64,000 nt of DNA, taken from positions 248,001 through 312,000 of the forward strand of contig NZ_JACIEE010000002.1 of NCBI RefSeq assembly GCF_014196765.1, given 5' to 3'. Numbering within the stretch: the stretch's first letter is position 1; each line of letters begins with the position of its first letter. The notes under the pieces are model-generated. The model had not been told where the DNA came from. It did not search any database and was given only the letters and a program-made list of their open reading frames with translations. This document shows, in pieces, positions 38,062 to 46,371 of the stretch. A program made the translations under genes and the position numbers. Source of the stretch: Mycoplana azooxidifex (GTDB taxonomy: Bacteria; Pseudomonadota; Alphaproteobacteria; Rhizobiales; Rhizobiaceae).

Positions 38062-40110
38062 ATGACGCATTCGAAAGACCCTCTGCTCCAGCCCTACCAG
38101 TTGAAACACCTGACGCTGAAGAACCGCATCATGTCGACCTCGCATGAGCCGGCCTATTCGGAAGACGGAATGCCCAAGGATCGCTACCGCCTCTATCACC
38201 TGGAAAAGGCCAAGGGCGGGATCGCGCTGACCATGACGGCGGGCTCCGCCCTCGTCTCGGAGGATTCTCCGCCCGCCTTCGGCAATCTCTACGCCTACTC
38301 GGACGAGATCGTCCCCTGGCTGAAGAAGATCGCCGACGACTGTCACGAGCACGGCACCGCCGTGATGATCCAGCTGACCCATCTCGGCCGGCGCACCAGC
38401 TGGAACAAGGGCGACTGGCTGCCGGTACTCTCCGCCTCGCCGATCCGCGAGGCCGCACACCGTGCCTTTCCCAAGGAGATCGAGGACTGGGACATCGAAC
38501 GTATCGTCGGCGACTATGCGGCTGCCGCGGAGCGCATGCAGGCGGCCGGCCTCGACGGTATCGAGATCGAGGCCTACGGCCATCTCCTCGACGGCTTCTG
38601 GTCGCCGGCGACCAACCGGCGCGAGGACGAATACGGCGGCTCGCTGGAAAACCGCACGCGCTTTTCCGACATGGTGGTCGACGCGATCCGCAAGTCCGTC
38701 GGCCCGGACTTCATCGTCGGCATCCGCATGGTCGCCGACGAGGCCTGGGACATCGGCCTGTCGAACGAGGAGGGCATCGAGATCGCAAGGCGGCTCACCG
38801 CCTCCGGCAAGATCGATTTCCTCAACATCATCCGCGGCCATATCGACCACGACGCACACCTGAACGACGTCATCCCGATCCAGGGCATGGCCGCCTCGCC
38901 GCATCTCGATTTCGCCGGCGAGGTGCGCGCGGCGACGAAGTTTCCCGTCTTCCACGCCGCCCGCATCGCCGATGTCGCCACCGCACGCCATGCCATCGCC
39001 GAGGGCAAGCTCGACATGGTGGGCATGACGCGCGCCCATATCGCCGATCCGCATATCGTGAAGAAGATCGAGGAGGGCAGGGAGGCGCAGATCCGCCCCT
39101 GCGTCGGTGCCACCTACTGTCTCGACCGCATCTACGAAGGCGGCGGCGCGCTCTGTATCCACAATGCCGCGACCGGCCGCGAGGCGATGGTGCCGCACGT
39201 CATCTCGAAGACCACGGGTGCGATCCGCAAGGCGGTGGTCGTCGGCGCCGGCCCGGCCGGCCTGGAGGCCGCGCGCGTTCTAGCCGAGCGCGGCCATTAC
39301 GTCGAGGTGCTGGAGGCGACGGGCTCCGCCGGCGGCCAGATCCTGCTTGCCGCCCGCAATCCGCGCCGCAAGGAACTGGTCGGCATCGTCGACTGGCGGC
39401 TGTCGGAACTCGAACGCCTGGGCGTGCCGGTGCATTACAACGTCTTCGCAGGTGAGGACGACGTGCTGGAACGCGATCCGGATCTCGTCGTCATCGCCAC
39501 CGGCGGCATCGGCCAGAACCCGGAACTGGAGGCGGGCGAGGATCTCGTCGTCTCCAGCTGGGACATCATCGCCGGCGCAATCAAGCCGGAAGGACCGGTC
39601 CTGCTCTATGACGATGCCGGCACCCATACGGGCATGACGGCGGCGGAACTGATCGCCAATGCCGGCGTCGAGCTGGAGGTGGTCTCGCCCGAGCGCTTCT
39701 TCGCCCCCGAGATCGGCGGCATGAACCACGTGCCCTATGCGAAGGCCTTTGCGGAAAAGAACGTGCGCGTGACGATCAACACGCGCCTCAAAGCCGTGCG
39801 CCGCGAGGGCAACGGGCTGGTGGCGACGCTGGGCTCGGATTTCTCCGCGACCGCACGCATGGAGAGGCGGGTGGCGCAGGTCGTGGTCGAGCATGGCACC
39901 ATGGCGATGGCCGACCTCTATTTTGAGTTGAAGCCCAAGTCGCGCAATCTCGGCGCTGTCGACTATAAGGCGCTGATCCGCCGGCAGAACCCGATCGAGA
40001 CCCGCAACCCCGAGGGCGCTTTCGACCTGATCCGCATCGGCGACGCCGTCCACAGCCGCAACATCCACGCGGGCATCTACGACGCGCTGCGCTACGGCGT
40101 GCTGTTCTAA
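38062..40110 (+). CDS. TMADH/StcD-like FMN-FAD oxidoreductase, probable N-methyl amine demethylase
   Basis: A 682-residue protein of the family that includes trimethylamine dehydrogenase, N-methylproline demethylase (StcD) and the dimethylglycine enzyme DgcA. Residues 1-345 form an Old Yellow Enzyme barrel (SPATNRREDEYGGSLENRTR, VGMTRAHIADPHIV). The iron-sulfur region has Cys 347, 353 and 365, with Ala 350 where TMADH has its second Cys. A C-terminal FAD/NAD-like part follows (VVVGAGPAGLEAARVLAERG, VIATGG). It likely oxidises a tertiary N-methyl amine produced by the upstream methyltransferase, releasing formaldehyde. Which amine is unknown. Confidence 0.88.
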   Translation: MTHSKDPLLQPYQLKHLTLKNRIMSTSHEPAYSEDGMPKDRYRLYHLEKAKGGIALTMTAGSALVSEDSPPAFGNLYAYSDEIVPWLKKIADDCHEHGTAVMIQLTHLGRRTSWNKGDWLPVLSASPIREAAHRAFPKEIEDWDIERIVGDYAAAAERMQAAGLDGIEIEAYGHLLDGFWSPATNRREDEYGGSLENRTRFSDMVVDAIRKSVGPDFIVGIRMVADEAWDIGLSNEEGIEIARRLTASGKIDFLNIIRGHIDHDAHLNDVIPIQGMAASPHLDFAGEVRAATKFPVFHAARIADVATARHAIAEGKLDMVGMTRAHIADPHIVKKIEEGREAQIRPCVGATYCLDRIYEGGGALCIHNAATGREAMVPHVISKTTGAIRKAVVVGAGPAGLEAARVLAERGHYVEVLEATGSAGGQILLAARNPRRKELVGIVDWRLSELERLGVPVHYNVFAGEDDVLERDPDLVVIATGGIGQNPELEAGEDLVVSSWDIIAGAIKPEGPVLLYDDAGTHTGMTAAELIANAGVELEVVSPERFFAPEIGGMNHVPYAKAFAEKNVRVTINTRLKAVRREGNGLVATLGSDFSATARMERRVAQVVVEHGTMAMADLYFELKPKSRNLGAVDYKALIRRQNPIETRNPEGAFDLIRIGDAVHSRNIHAGIYDALRYGVLF

Positions 40111-40213
40111 AGCATGTCGCGCAAAAGTGTGCAGCGGTTTTGCGGCAACGACATGCGAAAAAACAAGAGCTGAAAGCGCGTAAGCCGAATCCGAAGGATC
40201 GCGACGCGCTTTA
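40111..40213. repeat. two-hairpin intergenic repeat (RIME-like), copy 1
   Basis: The first hairpin has nested arms: GCATGTCG with CGACATGC and, inside it, CGCAAAA with TTTTGCG. The second pairs AAAGCGCGT with ACGCGCTTT around an inner ATCC/GGAT stem. A second copy lies at 48415-48515. The size (103 nt) and two-palindrome layout fit the Rhizobium-specific intergenic mosaic element RIME as I recall it. It starts directly after the flavoprotein stop codon. Confidence 0.8.
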
Positions 40214-40229
40214 GAGGCCCGAAAACACG

Positions 40230-40262
40230 AAAAGCCCGGCGGCGCTTTCGCGTCGCCGGGCG
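40230..40262 (-). terminator. rho-independent terminator of the PRC-barrel gene
   Basis: On the minus strand an 8-bp stem (GCCCGGCG with CGCCGGGC) is followed by TTTTCGTGTTTT, about 21 bases beyond the stop codon. It may also stop transcription from the flavoprotein side. Confidence 0.8.
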
Positions 40263-40282
40263 TTCAAGCTCCGATCCGCCGA

Positions 40283-40915
40283 TTATTCAGCGGGTGCCGT
40301 TGCCGGAGCGGGATCGGTGGACGAGGTGGTCGAGGTGTCGACCTGCTCGCGTTCGGCGACCTTCTGCGACAGCGTCTTGAATTCCGGTGCTGCCTGCAGG
40401 CTTTCGGCCGTTTCCGTCGTGGTCAGCTTGACCTCGCCGCCGTCCGGGGCCTGGGTGACGGTGATGTTGTTGAACGGTACGGCGACGGCCTTTTCGCCGA
40501 TGCCGAGGAAGCCGCCGACGCCGATCACCGCTGCGGTGATGCCGCCGTCCTTCTCGAGGATCAGGTCGCTGATCGAGCCGATGCTTTCATCGGCCGAGTT
40601 GTAGACCGACTGACCGATATAGGTGTTGGCGCTGATCTGCGTTTCGGCCTGTTCGGTCAGATAGGTATCCGGCGTGGCCGCTGCCGCATCGGTGGCCGGA
40701 TCGGCTGCCGGCGGGGTCGTCGTCTGGGCCTTGTTCATGTCGTCCATCGGCTGGGTCTGGCTGGCGTCGGGAGCAACATCAGGGGTGGTTGCCGGAGCCT
40801 CCATGGACGGGGCCGTCTGCGGCTGGGTGGTGTCCTGCGCAAAGGCTGCGGGAGCAATGGCGGCACCGAGGAAGATGGCACCAGCGGCAACGGAAGTAAG
40901 AAGCTTGTTGGTCAT
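40283..40915 (-). CDS. secreted PRC-barrel domain protein
   Basis: A 210-residue exported protein. Residues 1-27 form a signal peptide ending AAFAQ. A Thr/Pro/Ala/Gln-rich spacer (about 28-85) follows, then a PRC-barrel domain (YIGQSVYNSADESIGSISDL, ILEKDGGITAAVIGVGGFLG, KAVAVPFNNITV). A final acidic, Pro/Ala-rich stretch closes the protein. PRC barrels are protein-interaction or surface modules, and periplasmic rhizobial forms like this have no assigned activity. The ATG at 40915 follows AGGCAGG. It has its own terminator and appears monocistronic. Confidence 0.87.
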   Translation of the reverse strand: MTNKLLTSVAAGAIFLGAAIAPAAFAQDTTQPQTAPSMEAPATTPDVAPDASQTQPMDDMNKAQTTTPPAADPATDAAAATPDTYLTEQAETQISANTYIGQSVYNSADESIGSISDLILEKDGGITAAVIGVGGFLGIGEKAVAVPFNNITVTQAPDGGEVKLTTTETAESLQAAPEFKTLSQKVAEREQVDTSTTSSTDPAPATAPAE

Positions 40916-41123
40916 GTCGAACCTGCCTTTCTTTGCTTTCGGTCTTGGAGCGGCGGATCCATCGTGGCTGTCCGTCCGCACCGGGCTGATGCTTTGAAAA
41001 CTCACGCAAGCAGGAATGGTTCCGCAGAAAATTCGACGGCAGGCAGGGCAATTTCACAAGGAAAAACAGCTCCGGACGACAATCCGAAGCTGCAGATGCG
41101 GTCAATGTCGGGGCAGATTGGTG

Positions 41124-42032
41124 TTACAGCCGGAAGGCAGGCTCGAAGCGGCCCCGCACCGTAACACCCAGCTCGAGCGTGCGGCCGGCGTGGATATCCG
41201 AGGCCCGGCCCGCCTGGTCCATGCCCTGCCAGGCGGAGGTCACCAGCAGCCGATCGGCCTTGGCGCCGACGAAGGCCGGGCAACTCGGCTGGGTGACCGG
41301 GACGGCATGGCGGCGGATCTTGGTGCCGTCCGGCCGGTAGACGTCGATCGTTCCCGCACCCCAGCGCGCGTTCCAGATCAGCCCGTCCGCATCGCACACC
41401 GCCCCATCGATATCGCCCGGCGAACCGCTCTCGTCGCTGAGGATTTCCGGCGCCCCGACGGGAAGACCCGTGGCGGGATCGACGGTAACGCGCATGAAAT
41501 GGTTCACCGCGGAATCGGTGAAATAGGCCACAGCCCCGTCCGGCGAGAAGCAGATACCGTTCGGAATGCTGACGTTGGAATAGAGCTTCGTCACCCTGAT
41601 GCCGGCGCTGGTGCCGGCGACATGGTAGATGGAGCCTGCGCCCTTTTCCGCCGACCGGCCCATGGTGCCGATCCAGAGCGCGCCGCTCTGGTGGACCCGG
41701 CCGTCGTTGGAGCGGCATTCCGGCTTGTCCTCGATCGCGCCCAGGCGCTCCAGCCTGCCGCCTTCGACATGGCGGACGAACAGGCCCTCGTCGGATGCGA
41801 TGAGCTGCCGGGCGGGGTCGATGACGGCGAAGACGCTGCCCATGACGGGGAGCTCGTGTACCCGCTTGGCCGAAGATCCGAGATGCAGTTCGTGCAGCTT
41901 GCGGCCCTTGATGTCGAACCACCAGGCCGTGTCGGTCGCCGGATCGTAGCTCGGGCCCTCGCCAAGTTCGCTGTTGACGTGGCAGAGGATGCTTCCGGCG
42001 AAAGGCTGGGTCCCAGTCATCGTCCCAGTCAT
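41124..42032 (-). CDS. SMP-30/gluconolactonase-family sugar lactonase
   Basis: Predicted metal-dependent lactonase, here probably opening galactono-lactone to galactonate. The 302 residues show the SMP-30 beta-propeller signatures: NSELGEGPSYDP (metal-binding Glu), PECRSNDGRVHQSGALWIGT, NVSIPNGICFSPDG and ESGSPGDIDGAVCDADG. Its ATG overlaps the dgoA stop (ATGA), so it is the last gene of the SDR-dgoK-dgoA-lactonase operon. The substrate assignment rests on this context. Confidence 0.88.
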   Translation of the reverse strand: MTGTMTGTQPFAGSILCHVNSELGEGPSYDPATDTAWWFDIKGRKLHELHLGSSAKRVHELPVMGSVFAVIDPARQLIASDEGLFVRHVEGGRLERLGAIEDKPECRSNDGRVHQSGALWIGTMGRSAEKGAGSIYHVAGTSAGIRVTKLYSNVSIPNGICFSPDGAVAYFTDSAVNHFMRVTVDPATGLPVGAPEILSDESGSPGDIDGAVCDADGLIWNARWGAGTIDVYRPDGTKIRRHAVPVTQPSCPAFVGAKADRLLVTSAWQGMDQAGRASDIHAGRTLELGVTVRGRFEPAFRL

Positions 42033-42667
42033 CGTCCTGCCCCGTAGACGCGGTCATAGGCCTCGACCGTCACGCGTGCCCGTTCGGCGACCTCGGCCGC
42101 CGTCATCCCCGGCTTGTAGAGGCTGGAGCCGAGGCCGAAGCTCTTCACGCCGATCTTCGCGTAGTCGCCGAAATTCGCCTCCGAGACGCCGCCGACGGCA
42201 GCGATCTCGAGCTCGCTCGGCAGGATCGCCCGGATCGCATGGATGCCGGACGGGCCGAGAACGCTGGCCGGGAAGAACTTCAGGCCCGTGGCGCCGGCGC
42301 GCGCGGCCGCAAGCGCTTCGGTCGGGGTGAAGACGCCCGGCATCGTCACCATGCCCTTGGCGGCGGCGAGGGAAATCACGGCCGGCTCGACATTCGGGCT
42401 GACCATGAGCCGGCCGCCGACGCCGTCGAGTTGCTCCACCTGCTCGGTGGTCAGGACGGTGCCGGCGCCAATGAGGCAGCCTTCCGGGGCCATCTTGACG
42501 GCGATCTCGATCGAGCGGAACGGGTCGGGCGAGTTCAGCGGGATCTCGATGGCGGTGAGGCCTTGCTCGATCAGGGCGCCGACGACGCCCTCCGTCTCCG
42601 TGGGCTTCAGGCCCCGCAGGATGGCGATCAGCGGATATTTCATCGTGGGAAAGGGAATGCGGTTCAT
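42029..42667 (-). CDS. dgoA: 2-dehydro-3-deoxy-6-phosphogalactonate aldolase
   Basis: Class I aldolase splitting KDPGal into pyruvate and glyceraldehyde 3-phosphate in the De Ley-Doudoroff pathway. The 212-residue product has LIAILRGLKPTETEGVVGAL, the Glu in GLTAIEIPLNSPDPFRSIE, CLIGAGTVLTTEQV, MVSPNVEP, and the Schiff-base Lys in GLKFFPASVLGP. KDPG aldolase (Eda) is a related alternative; the adjacent dgoK favours KDPGal. The ATG at 42667 follows GGAAGG and overlaps nothing upstream; the stop overlaps the lactonase start. Confidence 0.93.
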   Translation of the reverse strand: MNRIPFPTMKYPLIAILRGLKPTETEGVVGALIEQGLTAIEIPLNSPDPFRSIEIAVKMAPEGCLIGAGTVLTTEQVEQLDGVGGRLMVSPNVEPAVISLAAAKGMVTMPGVFTPTEALAAARAGATGLKFFPASVLGPSGIHAIRAILPSELEIAAVGGVSEANFGDYAKIGVKSFGLGSSLYKPGMTAAEVAERARVTVEAYDRVYGAGR

Positions 42668-42698
42668 CGGTTGGCCTTCCATTCGGGCAAAGCAGATA

Positions 42699-43616
42699 TC
42701 AGAGGTCCCACAGCGCGCGCGCCGCAACGGCGAGGCCCGATCGCACGGCTGCGTCCGCATCGACGATCGTGGGTGCGGCACCGGCTGCTTCGAGCGCGCT
42801 CTCGTACAGTGCGCCGAGCGCGCCGGAGGCAACGAGCGTGACGGAGGCGCCCGGCTCGGCGCCGTCGAGGGCGCCGGCGATCTCAAGCCCGATCAGGATG
42901 CCGGAGATGCGCGCCTTCGCGTCGGTTGCCGAAAGTCCGTGCAGGAGCACGCCGGAACGGGCGGTGAAGAGCAGGTTGCTGGCCGCGCCGGGGTTGCGGA
43001 TGCACTCCGTCACCGCCTGCCGGAACGCTTCGCTCTCGCCGTCGAACGGACCCGCGTCCTGGATCGAATGGCTGAGGATCGTGTGCTTGCCGATCGCGTC
43101 GAACAGTTCGCCGGTCATGAAGGTGGAAAAGCGGGTGACGGCGCCGTCGCGGATGTGCACCCACTTGCTGTGCGTGCCGGGCATGCAGACGAGGCCGTTG
43201 CCGTCCGAAAGCGCGTCGAGCGCGCCGAGCAGTTGCGTCTCCTCGCCGCGGATGACGTCCGGCCGGGCGGGATCGCGCTGGGCGAGGCCCGGCAGGATGC
43301 GGATGTCGGACACGGCGTCGGGAACGCGCACGGCTGCGGCAGGGATCGCCGACAACGCCGCGGGCACGTCGAGATAGCCCGCCTCGACCCAGCCTTGCCG
43401 GGCGCCGGCCATGCCGCAGACGATGACGGGCAGGGTCTCCGGGGCCGAGACGGCCTGGCGGTGGCCCGCAAGCACGCTGGCAAAGCCGACCTTGGCAGCC
43501 GTGGTCATGCCCTCGCCACTGCGGCGCTCGGCCAGCACGCTGCCGTCGCTGCCGATCAGCCAGAGCCGGAAGCTGGAGGTGCCCCAGTCGACGGCGACAT
43601 AGGCTGGCTTGGTCAT
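42699..43616 (-). CDS. dgoK: 2-dehydro-3-deoxygalactonokinase
   Basis: Phosphorylates 2-keto-3-deoxygalactonate to KDPGal, the substrate of DgoA. The 305 residues start with the DgoK pattern YVAVDWGTSSFRLWLI, followed by VIVCGMAGARQGWVEAGY, RGEETQLLGAL, CMPGTHSKWVHI, FSTFMTGELF and ARSGVLLHGL. The ATG at 43616 overlaps the SDR stop by one base (TGATG), so translation is coupled. Confidence 0.95.
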   Translation of the reverse strand: MTKPAYVAVDWGTSSFRLWLIGSDGSVLAERRSGEGMTTAAKVGFASVLAGHRQAVSAPETLPVIVCGMAGARQGWVEAGYLDVPAALSAIPAAAVRVPDAVSDIRILPGLAQRDPARPDVIRGEETQLLGALDALSDGNGLVCMPGTHSKWVHIRDGAVTRFSTFMTGELFDAIGKHTILSHSIQDAGPFDGESEAFRQAVTECIRNPGAASNLLFTARSGVLLHGLSATDAKARISGILIGLEIAGALDGAEPGASVTLVASGALGALYESALEAAGAAPTIVDADAAVRSGLAVAARALWDL

Positions 43617-44386
43617 CAGAAAACTCCCCCGTCGATGATCATGGATTGTGCGGTCATGCCGCGGGACGCGTCCGAGGCGAGATAAAGACAGGGCCCCACC
43701 ATGTCCGCCGGCGTCAGCGACCGCTTCAGGCACTGCTGGTCCTGCATGGCGGCGATGGCATCCTCGTCGAGCCACAGCCGCAGTTGGCGCTCGGTCACCA
43801 CCATGCCGGGAAGGATCGCGTTGACGCGGATGTTGTCCGGCCCGAGCTTGCCGGCAAGCGATTTGGTCAGGCCGATGACGCCGGCCTTGGCAGTGGCGTA
43901 GGCAGGCACGTCGCCCATGTTGAGCATGAAGGCGATCGACGAGAAATTGATGATCGAGCCGCCGCCGGCCTCCCGCATCGACTGCGCCACCGCCTGCGCG
44001 GCGAAGAATTGATGGCGCAGGTTGACCGCCTGGCTCTCGTCCCAGCCCTCCGGCGAAAGCTCGTCAAGCGCGTGCCGGTCGTCGCGGGCCGCGTTGTTCA
44101 CCAGCACGCGCACCGGGCCGATCCTCGCGGTGGCGAGCGCGATCGCCGCACGCAGGTCCTCGATGTCGCGGATATCCGCCTTCACGAATACAGGCCGATG
44201 CGCCACGCCCTCCGAAAGACGGGCGACGAGGGCGTTGCTGTCGTCCTCGGCGATATCGATGAAGGCGACGCGCGATCCTTGGTGGACGAAGGCCTCGACC
44301 AGCGCGGCGCCGATGCCGGAGCCGCCTCCGGATATGAAGACGCCGCGGTCGCGAAGGTCGGGATAGGACGCGACGCTCACGGACAT
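43616..44386 (-). CDS. short-chain dehydrogenase/reductase, probable D-galactose 1-dehydrogenase
   Basis: NAD(P)-dependent SDR of 256 residues with the glycine motif ISGGGSGIGAALVEAF, the NNAA motif, a Ser in NFSSIAF and the catalytic YATAK (Y-x3-K). As first gene of an operon with a lactonase, dgoK and dgoA, it most likely oxidises D-galactose to the lactone, although related sugars such as L-arabinose or D-fucose are possible. The ATG at 44386 follows AGGAGAG. It is divergent from the iclR gene across a 120-base gap holding a palindrome. Confidence 0.87.
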   Translation of the reverse strand: MSVSVASYPDLRDRGVFISGGGSGIGAALVEAFVHQGSRVAFIDIAEDDSNALVARLSEGVAHRPVFVKADIRDIEDLRAAIALATARIGPVRVLVNNAARDDRHALDELSPEGWDESQAVNLRHQFFAAQAVAQSMREAGGGSIINFSSIAFMLNMGDVPAYATAKAGVIGLTKSLAGKLGPDNIRVNAILPGMVVTERQLRLWLDEDAIAAMQDQQCLKRSLTPADMVGPCLYLASDASRGMTAQSMIIDGGVF

Positions 44387-44428
44387 GTCACTCTCCTGCC
44401 TGGTTTCGATAGGGCGGTTGGGAAAATT

Positions 44429-44447
44429 AGTTCCACTATCTGGAACT
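44429..44447. promoter_or_regulatory. palindromic operator candidate between the galactose operon and iclR
   Basis: AGTTCCA-N5-TGGAACT is a perfect 7-bp dyad at 44429-44447, in AT-rich DNA between the two divergent starts. A further half-site-like TGGAATT lies about 21 bases from the right arm, on the iclR side. The size and position fit an IclR-family operator controlling both directions. Confidence 0.6.
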
Positions 44448-44506
44448 TACTTTTAATATGTGGAATTATGACCGGCAGGGGGAACTTGTCAAGCAAAGGC
44501 CGGGCA

Positions 44507-45304
44507 ATGACCAAGGCATCCACATCGGACATAGTATCTCCCAGTACCGGCACGCTCGGCAAGGCGATTGCGCTCGTCGAGCTCGTCGCGCTCGCCGACC
44601 GGCCGCTGCGTTTCACCGATATCCTCGATCGGGCCGGCCAGCCTCGCGGCACGTTGCACCGGCAGCTCTGCCACCTGGTGGAGGAGGGGCTGCTGGAGAT
44701 GAACGCGGACCACTGCTACGAGCCGGGCCTTCGGCTGCTCAAGCTCGCATCCAGGGCCTGGGGACGCAGCGACCTGCGGCGGCTCGCCGCCCCCCACCTG
44801 CAGGCGCTGCACGATGCCACCGGCGAGACGATCCATCTGGGCATGCTACGGGACACGGAGATCATCTATCTCGACAAGGTCGAAAGCCGCCAGGCCGTGC
44901 GCATGGCCTCGCAGATCGGCCGCGCCTCCCCGGCCTATTGCACCGGCGTCGGCAAGGCGGCGCTGGCGGCACTGCCCCAGCCCCGGCTCGACGCGCTGCT
45001 CGACCTGACCGAGATCAGGCCCTTCACGCAGCACACGATCGTCGAGCGCCAGGCTCTCGAGGCGGAAATCGCTGCGATCCGCAGGGCCGGCCATGCCTTC
45101 GACCGCGAGGAGCACGAGGCGGGCATCCGTTGCGTGGCGGCTGCGATCTTCGATCAGGAGAGGACGTTTATCGGCGGCGTTTCGGTCACGGGCCCGGCCT
45201 ACAGGGTCGGCGAGGAGGCATTGCGCAACTGGGCGCCGCTGGTCCGGGCAGCGGCAAACGCCGTCATGGAGGAAATCGCCGCCCGCCTCGGACCCAAGGC
45301 ATGA
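44507..45304 (+). CDS. IclR-family transcriptional regulator
   Basis: Probable regulator of the divergent galactose/galactonate operon. The 265 residues contain an N-terminal winged helix (LGKAIALVELVALADRPLRF, LDRAGQPRGTLHRQLCHLVE) and the IclR effector domain (TIHLGMLRDTEIIYLDKVES, SPAYCTGVGKAALAALP, FDREEHEAGIRCVAAAIFD). The ATG at 44507 follows AAAGGCCGGG; an in-frame ATG at 44468 would add 13 residues, closer to the palindrome. The effector is unknown, probably an intermediate of the pathway. Confidence 0.92.
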   Translation: MTKASTSDIVSPSTGTLGKAIALVELVALADRPLRFTDILDRAGQPRGTLHRQLCHLVEEGLLEMNADHCYEPGLRLLKLASRAWGRSDLRRLAAPHLQALHDATGETIHLGMLRDTEIIYLDKVESRQAVRMASQIGRASPAYCTGVGKAALAALPQPRLDALLDLTEIRPFTQHTIVERQALEAEIAAIRRAGHAFDREEHEAGIRCVAAAIFDQERTFIGGVSVTGPAYRVGEEALRNWAPLVRAAANAVMEEIAARLGPKA

Positions 45305-45340
45305 TTGTTGCAGCGAAACGATACACGCACCAGGGCTGTC

Positions 45341-45362
45341 TTACCGTGCCATTTTACGGTAA
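45341..45362. promoter_or_regulatory. inverted repeat upstream of the first LuxR gene
   Basis: TTACCGT-N8-ACGGTAA forms a perfect 7-bp dyad of 22 bases, 37 bases after the iclR stop and about 200 bases before the LuxR gene start. It has the length of a lux-type box, but its sequence is unlike known lux or tra boxes. A weak terminator for iclR is the alternative, though no T-run follows. The remaining 200 bases up to the gene hold nothing I can name except a TATAAA-like stretch near 45388. Confidence 0.4.
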
Positions 45363-45560
45363 ATTAGTAGAACACGCTGGACGGATATAAAGGCCACGAT
45401 TAGCCTCCCCTCCAACGAACATTTCTGGGTGCTTCGATTCATGGTTGTATCCCGGCGATAGGGTGCCCGCGGAATAGAGTTGCAATTCGAGTGCTGAGTG
45501 AACGCAGGCTGGCCAGGGGCTCGCCTGGTCGCAATACACTTCTCTCTGGAAAGACACCGG

Positions 45561-46298
45561 ATGACCGAACAGCCTATCGTGATCGCCCCAGGGACGTCGC
45601 TGCGTTGGGTGCGCCGGTTCGTCGAGGCGGGGTCGGAACAGGAAGCGTCCGGGCTGCTGGCCGAAATGTCCAGGGAGTACGGGCTCCGCGGCTATCTGCT
45701 GACCGCCCTGCCGGCCACCACGTCCACCGAACTCCTGCCGCACGTGCTGGCGACGAACTGGCCGGTTGAAATGCTCTCGAGCTACGACGAGGCCGGCCTC
45801 GTCCTCGGCAGCCCGGTCATCCGCCACCTGCGGGGCAGCACCAATCCCTTCACGTTCGACGCTGTGAGCACGAATAGTTCGCGTCTCGACGGCAAGACCG
45901 AGATCGCCACCGGTCTCTTCAGGCAATACGGCCTTTCGCGCGGTGCCTATTTTCCGGCGCACAATCCGCTCGGCCAGCGCGGCGCGCTCGCATTCGCCGG
46001 CGACCGCCCGGCTCTTGCGCACATGGAAATGGCCGAACTGAATGCGATCGCCAATCTCGTCTTCACCAAGGTGCTCGAATGCCGGGCCGACGCGGACGCG
46101 CAGGTGCCGCTCTCCGGGCGTGAAATCGAATGCCTGTCCTGGGTCTCTGCCGGAAAGACCAGCATCGAGATTTCCGGGATCCTCGGGCTTTCGGAATACA
46201 CCGTCAATCACTACCTCAACCGGGCGACGCGCAAGCTCGACGCCGTCAACCGGGTGCAGGCGGTGGCCAAGGCGATCCGGGCCGGACTTCTAACATGA
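45561..46298 (+). CDS. LuxR-type transcriptional regulator with autoinducer-binding-like domain (first of a pair)
   Basis: A 245-residue regulator. The N-terminal part (about 12-165) resembles the acyl-homoserine-lactone-binding fold (NWPVEMLSSYDEAGL, SPVIRHL). The C-terminal HTH (about 180-242, LSGREIECLSWVSAGKTSIE, LGLSEYTVNHYLN) is complete. Of the TraR-like pocket residues, the first Trp is kept (Trp 67). The Tyr four residues on is Met 71, the Asp of DPV is Ser 84 (SPV), and the Trp of PFxW is Phe 99. Canonical AHL binding is therefore doubtful. No luxI-type synthase is in the window. The ATG at 45561 (MTEQPIV) is used; 73 bases separate its stop from the second copy. Confidence 0.88.
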   Translation: MTEQPIVIAPGTSLRWVRRFVEAGSEQEASGLLAEMSREYGLRGYLLTALPATTSTELLPHVLATNWPVEMLSSYDEAGLVLGSPVIRHLRGSTNPFTFDAVSTNSSRLDGKTEIATGLFRQYGLSRGAYFPAHNPLGQRGALAFAGDRPALAHMEMAELNAIANLVFTKVLECRADADAQVPLSGREIECLSWVSAGKTSIEISGILGLSEYTVNHYLNRATRKLDAVNRVQAVAKAIRAGLLT

Positions 46299-46371
46299 CC
46301 CTGGCCGGGGGCGTCGGCTGCAGGCAATATCGCAGGATCGAGGGGGAACCTGCTGACATCGGAGTGCATGG

